Origin: Chitinophagaceae bacterium
Lineage (GTDB): Bacteria > Bacteroidota > Bacteroidia > Chitinophagales > Chitinophagaceae
NCBI GenBank assembly: GCA_020403425.1
Contig: JADBXR010000002.1
Span: 806,001-870,000, forward strand
Direction of reading: 5' to 3'
DNA: 64,000 nucleotides
Position 1 is the stretch's first letter; every line of letters starts with the position of its first letter. The position numbers were made by a program, and so were the translations under genes. The notes beneath the pieces were generated by a model that made no database searches, had not been told where the DNA came from, and saw only the letters and a list, made by a program, of their open reading frames with translations. This document shows positions 63,772 through 64,000 of the stretch, piece after piece.

Positions 63772-64000
63772 CTACAAGTATTTGCCTGTATAACTTTCTT
63801 TCACTTTCTTCAATCCTGCCGGTACGCCGGCATATACCAGGGTTCCGCCGGCATCGCCGGCTTCGGGGCCGAGGTCGATGACCCAGTCGGCGCATTTGAT
63901 GACATCGGTATTATGTTCTATCACGATCAATGAATGTCCCTGTTCTATGAGGGCATTGAAGGATGCCAGTAATTTCTTGATATCGTGAAAGTGTAAACCG
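63772..64000 (-). CDS. uvrA: Excinuclease ABC subunit A, C-terminal fragment (cut by window edge)
   Basis: The visible 75 codons encode the C-terminal end of UvrA: GLHFHDIKKLL at the edge, then the second ATPase's LIVIEHNTDVIKCADWVIDLGPE D-loop/switch region (shown here only in part) and the terminal GVPAGLKKVKESYTGKYL. UvrA finds DNA lesions and loads UvrB in nucleotide excision repair. The start and the rest of the gene lie to the right of the window. The stop at 63772 is 14 bases from the hairpin element. Confidence 0.92.
   Translation of the reverse strand, partial: GLHFHDIKKLLASFNALIEQGHSLIVIEHNTDVIKCADWVIDLGPEAGDAGGTLVYAGVPAGLKKVKESYTGKYL

Overview
The window reads as a chromosomal segment of a Bacteroidota bacterium, most likely family Chitinophagaceae. 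This is inferred from a SusC/SusD pair, two secreted proteins with gliding-motility-type C-terminal (CHU_C) sorting domains, a Y_Y_Y beta-propeller histidine kinase, DUF4293 and DUF4105 proteins, TAnnTTTG-type promoters and the near absence of Shine-Dalgarno sequences. No rRNA, prophage, transposase or CRISPR array is visible. One tRNA (Met, CAT) is present.

Layout. 1-4534: a very large sensor kinase with a periplasmic-binding-protein-like input, cut by the left edge. 4750-9584: serine hydrolase, small lipoprotein, PEGA protein, cardiolipin-synthase-like enzyme and a YdjM-like membrane hydrolase. 10086-13963: a four-gene nitrite-reduction operon (outer-membrane porin, copper nitrite reductase NirK, NirV-like protein, SCO copper chaperone). 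14244-24041: a five-gene minus-strand signalling operon (two histidine kinases with near-identical cores, a single-domain response regulator, a response regulator fused to a class III nucleotidyl cyclase, and an HD-hydrolase/YitT membrane fusion). 24289-32663: tRNA-Met, fused 2-oxoacid dehydrogenase E1, FAH-family hydrolase, then the translation/PRPP genes pth, rplY and prs with a histidine kinase lodged among them, radC, a four-helix-bundle (S23-like) gene between inverted word repeats, and a DUF3467 gene. 32778-37513: an orphan SusCD pair. 37907-48159: housekeeping and envelope genes (folD, queE, an OmpA/PD40 protein, dprA, an MFS transporter, guaB, a DUF4105 protein, an alpha/beta hydrolase). 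48174-57948: two paralogous secreted PKD/CHU_C proteins bracketing a repeat-rich accessory stretch. 58031-64000: SDR, DinB, nitronate-monooxygenase-like protein, sugar nucleotidyltransferase, glyA, DUF4293 and the 3' end of uvrA.

The most unusual feature is the set of intergenic elements built from short reiterated words that form long hairpins, placed at gene 3' ends and often supplying or overlapping the stop codon (38770-38856, 59289-59466, 60448-60665, 63687-63758). A related-looking pair of inverted word arrays flanks the four-helix-bundle gene (31799-32354), which recalls the layout of 23S rRNA intervening sequences that encode S23 proteins. A 122-nt stretch at 41573-41694 folds on paper into a strong multi-hairpin RNA. 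The signalling operon at 14244-24041 is the best candidate for an uncharacterised multi-protein system: sensing, then phosphotransfer, then cyclic nucleotide synthesis, with an HD-domain membrane protein as the possible effector.

All calls come from reading the sequence. No database or folding program was run, and residue numbers were counted by hand.
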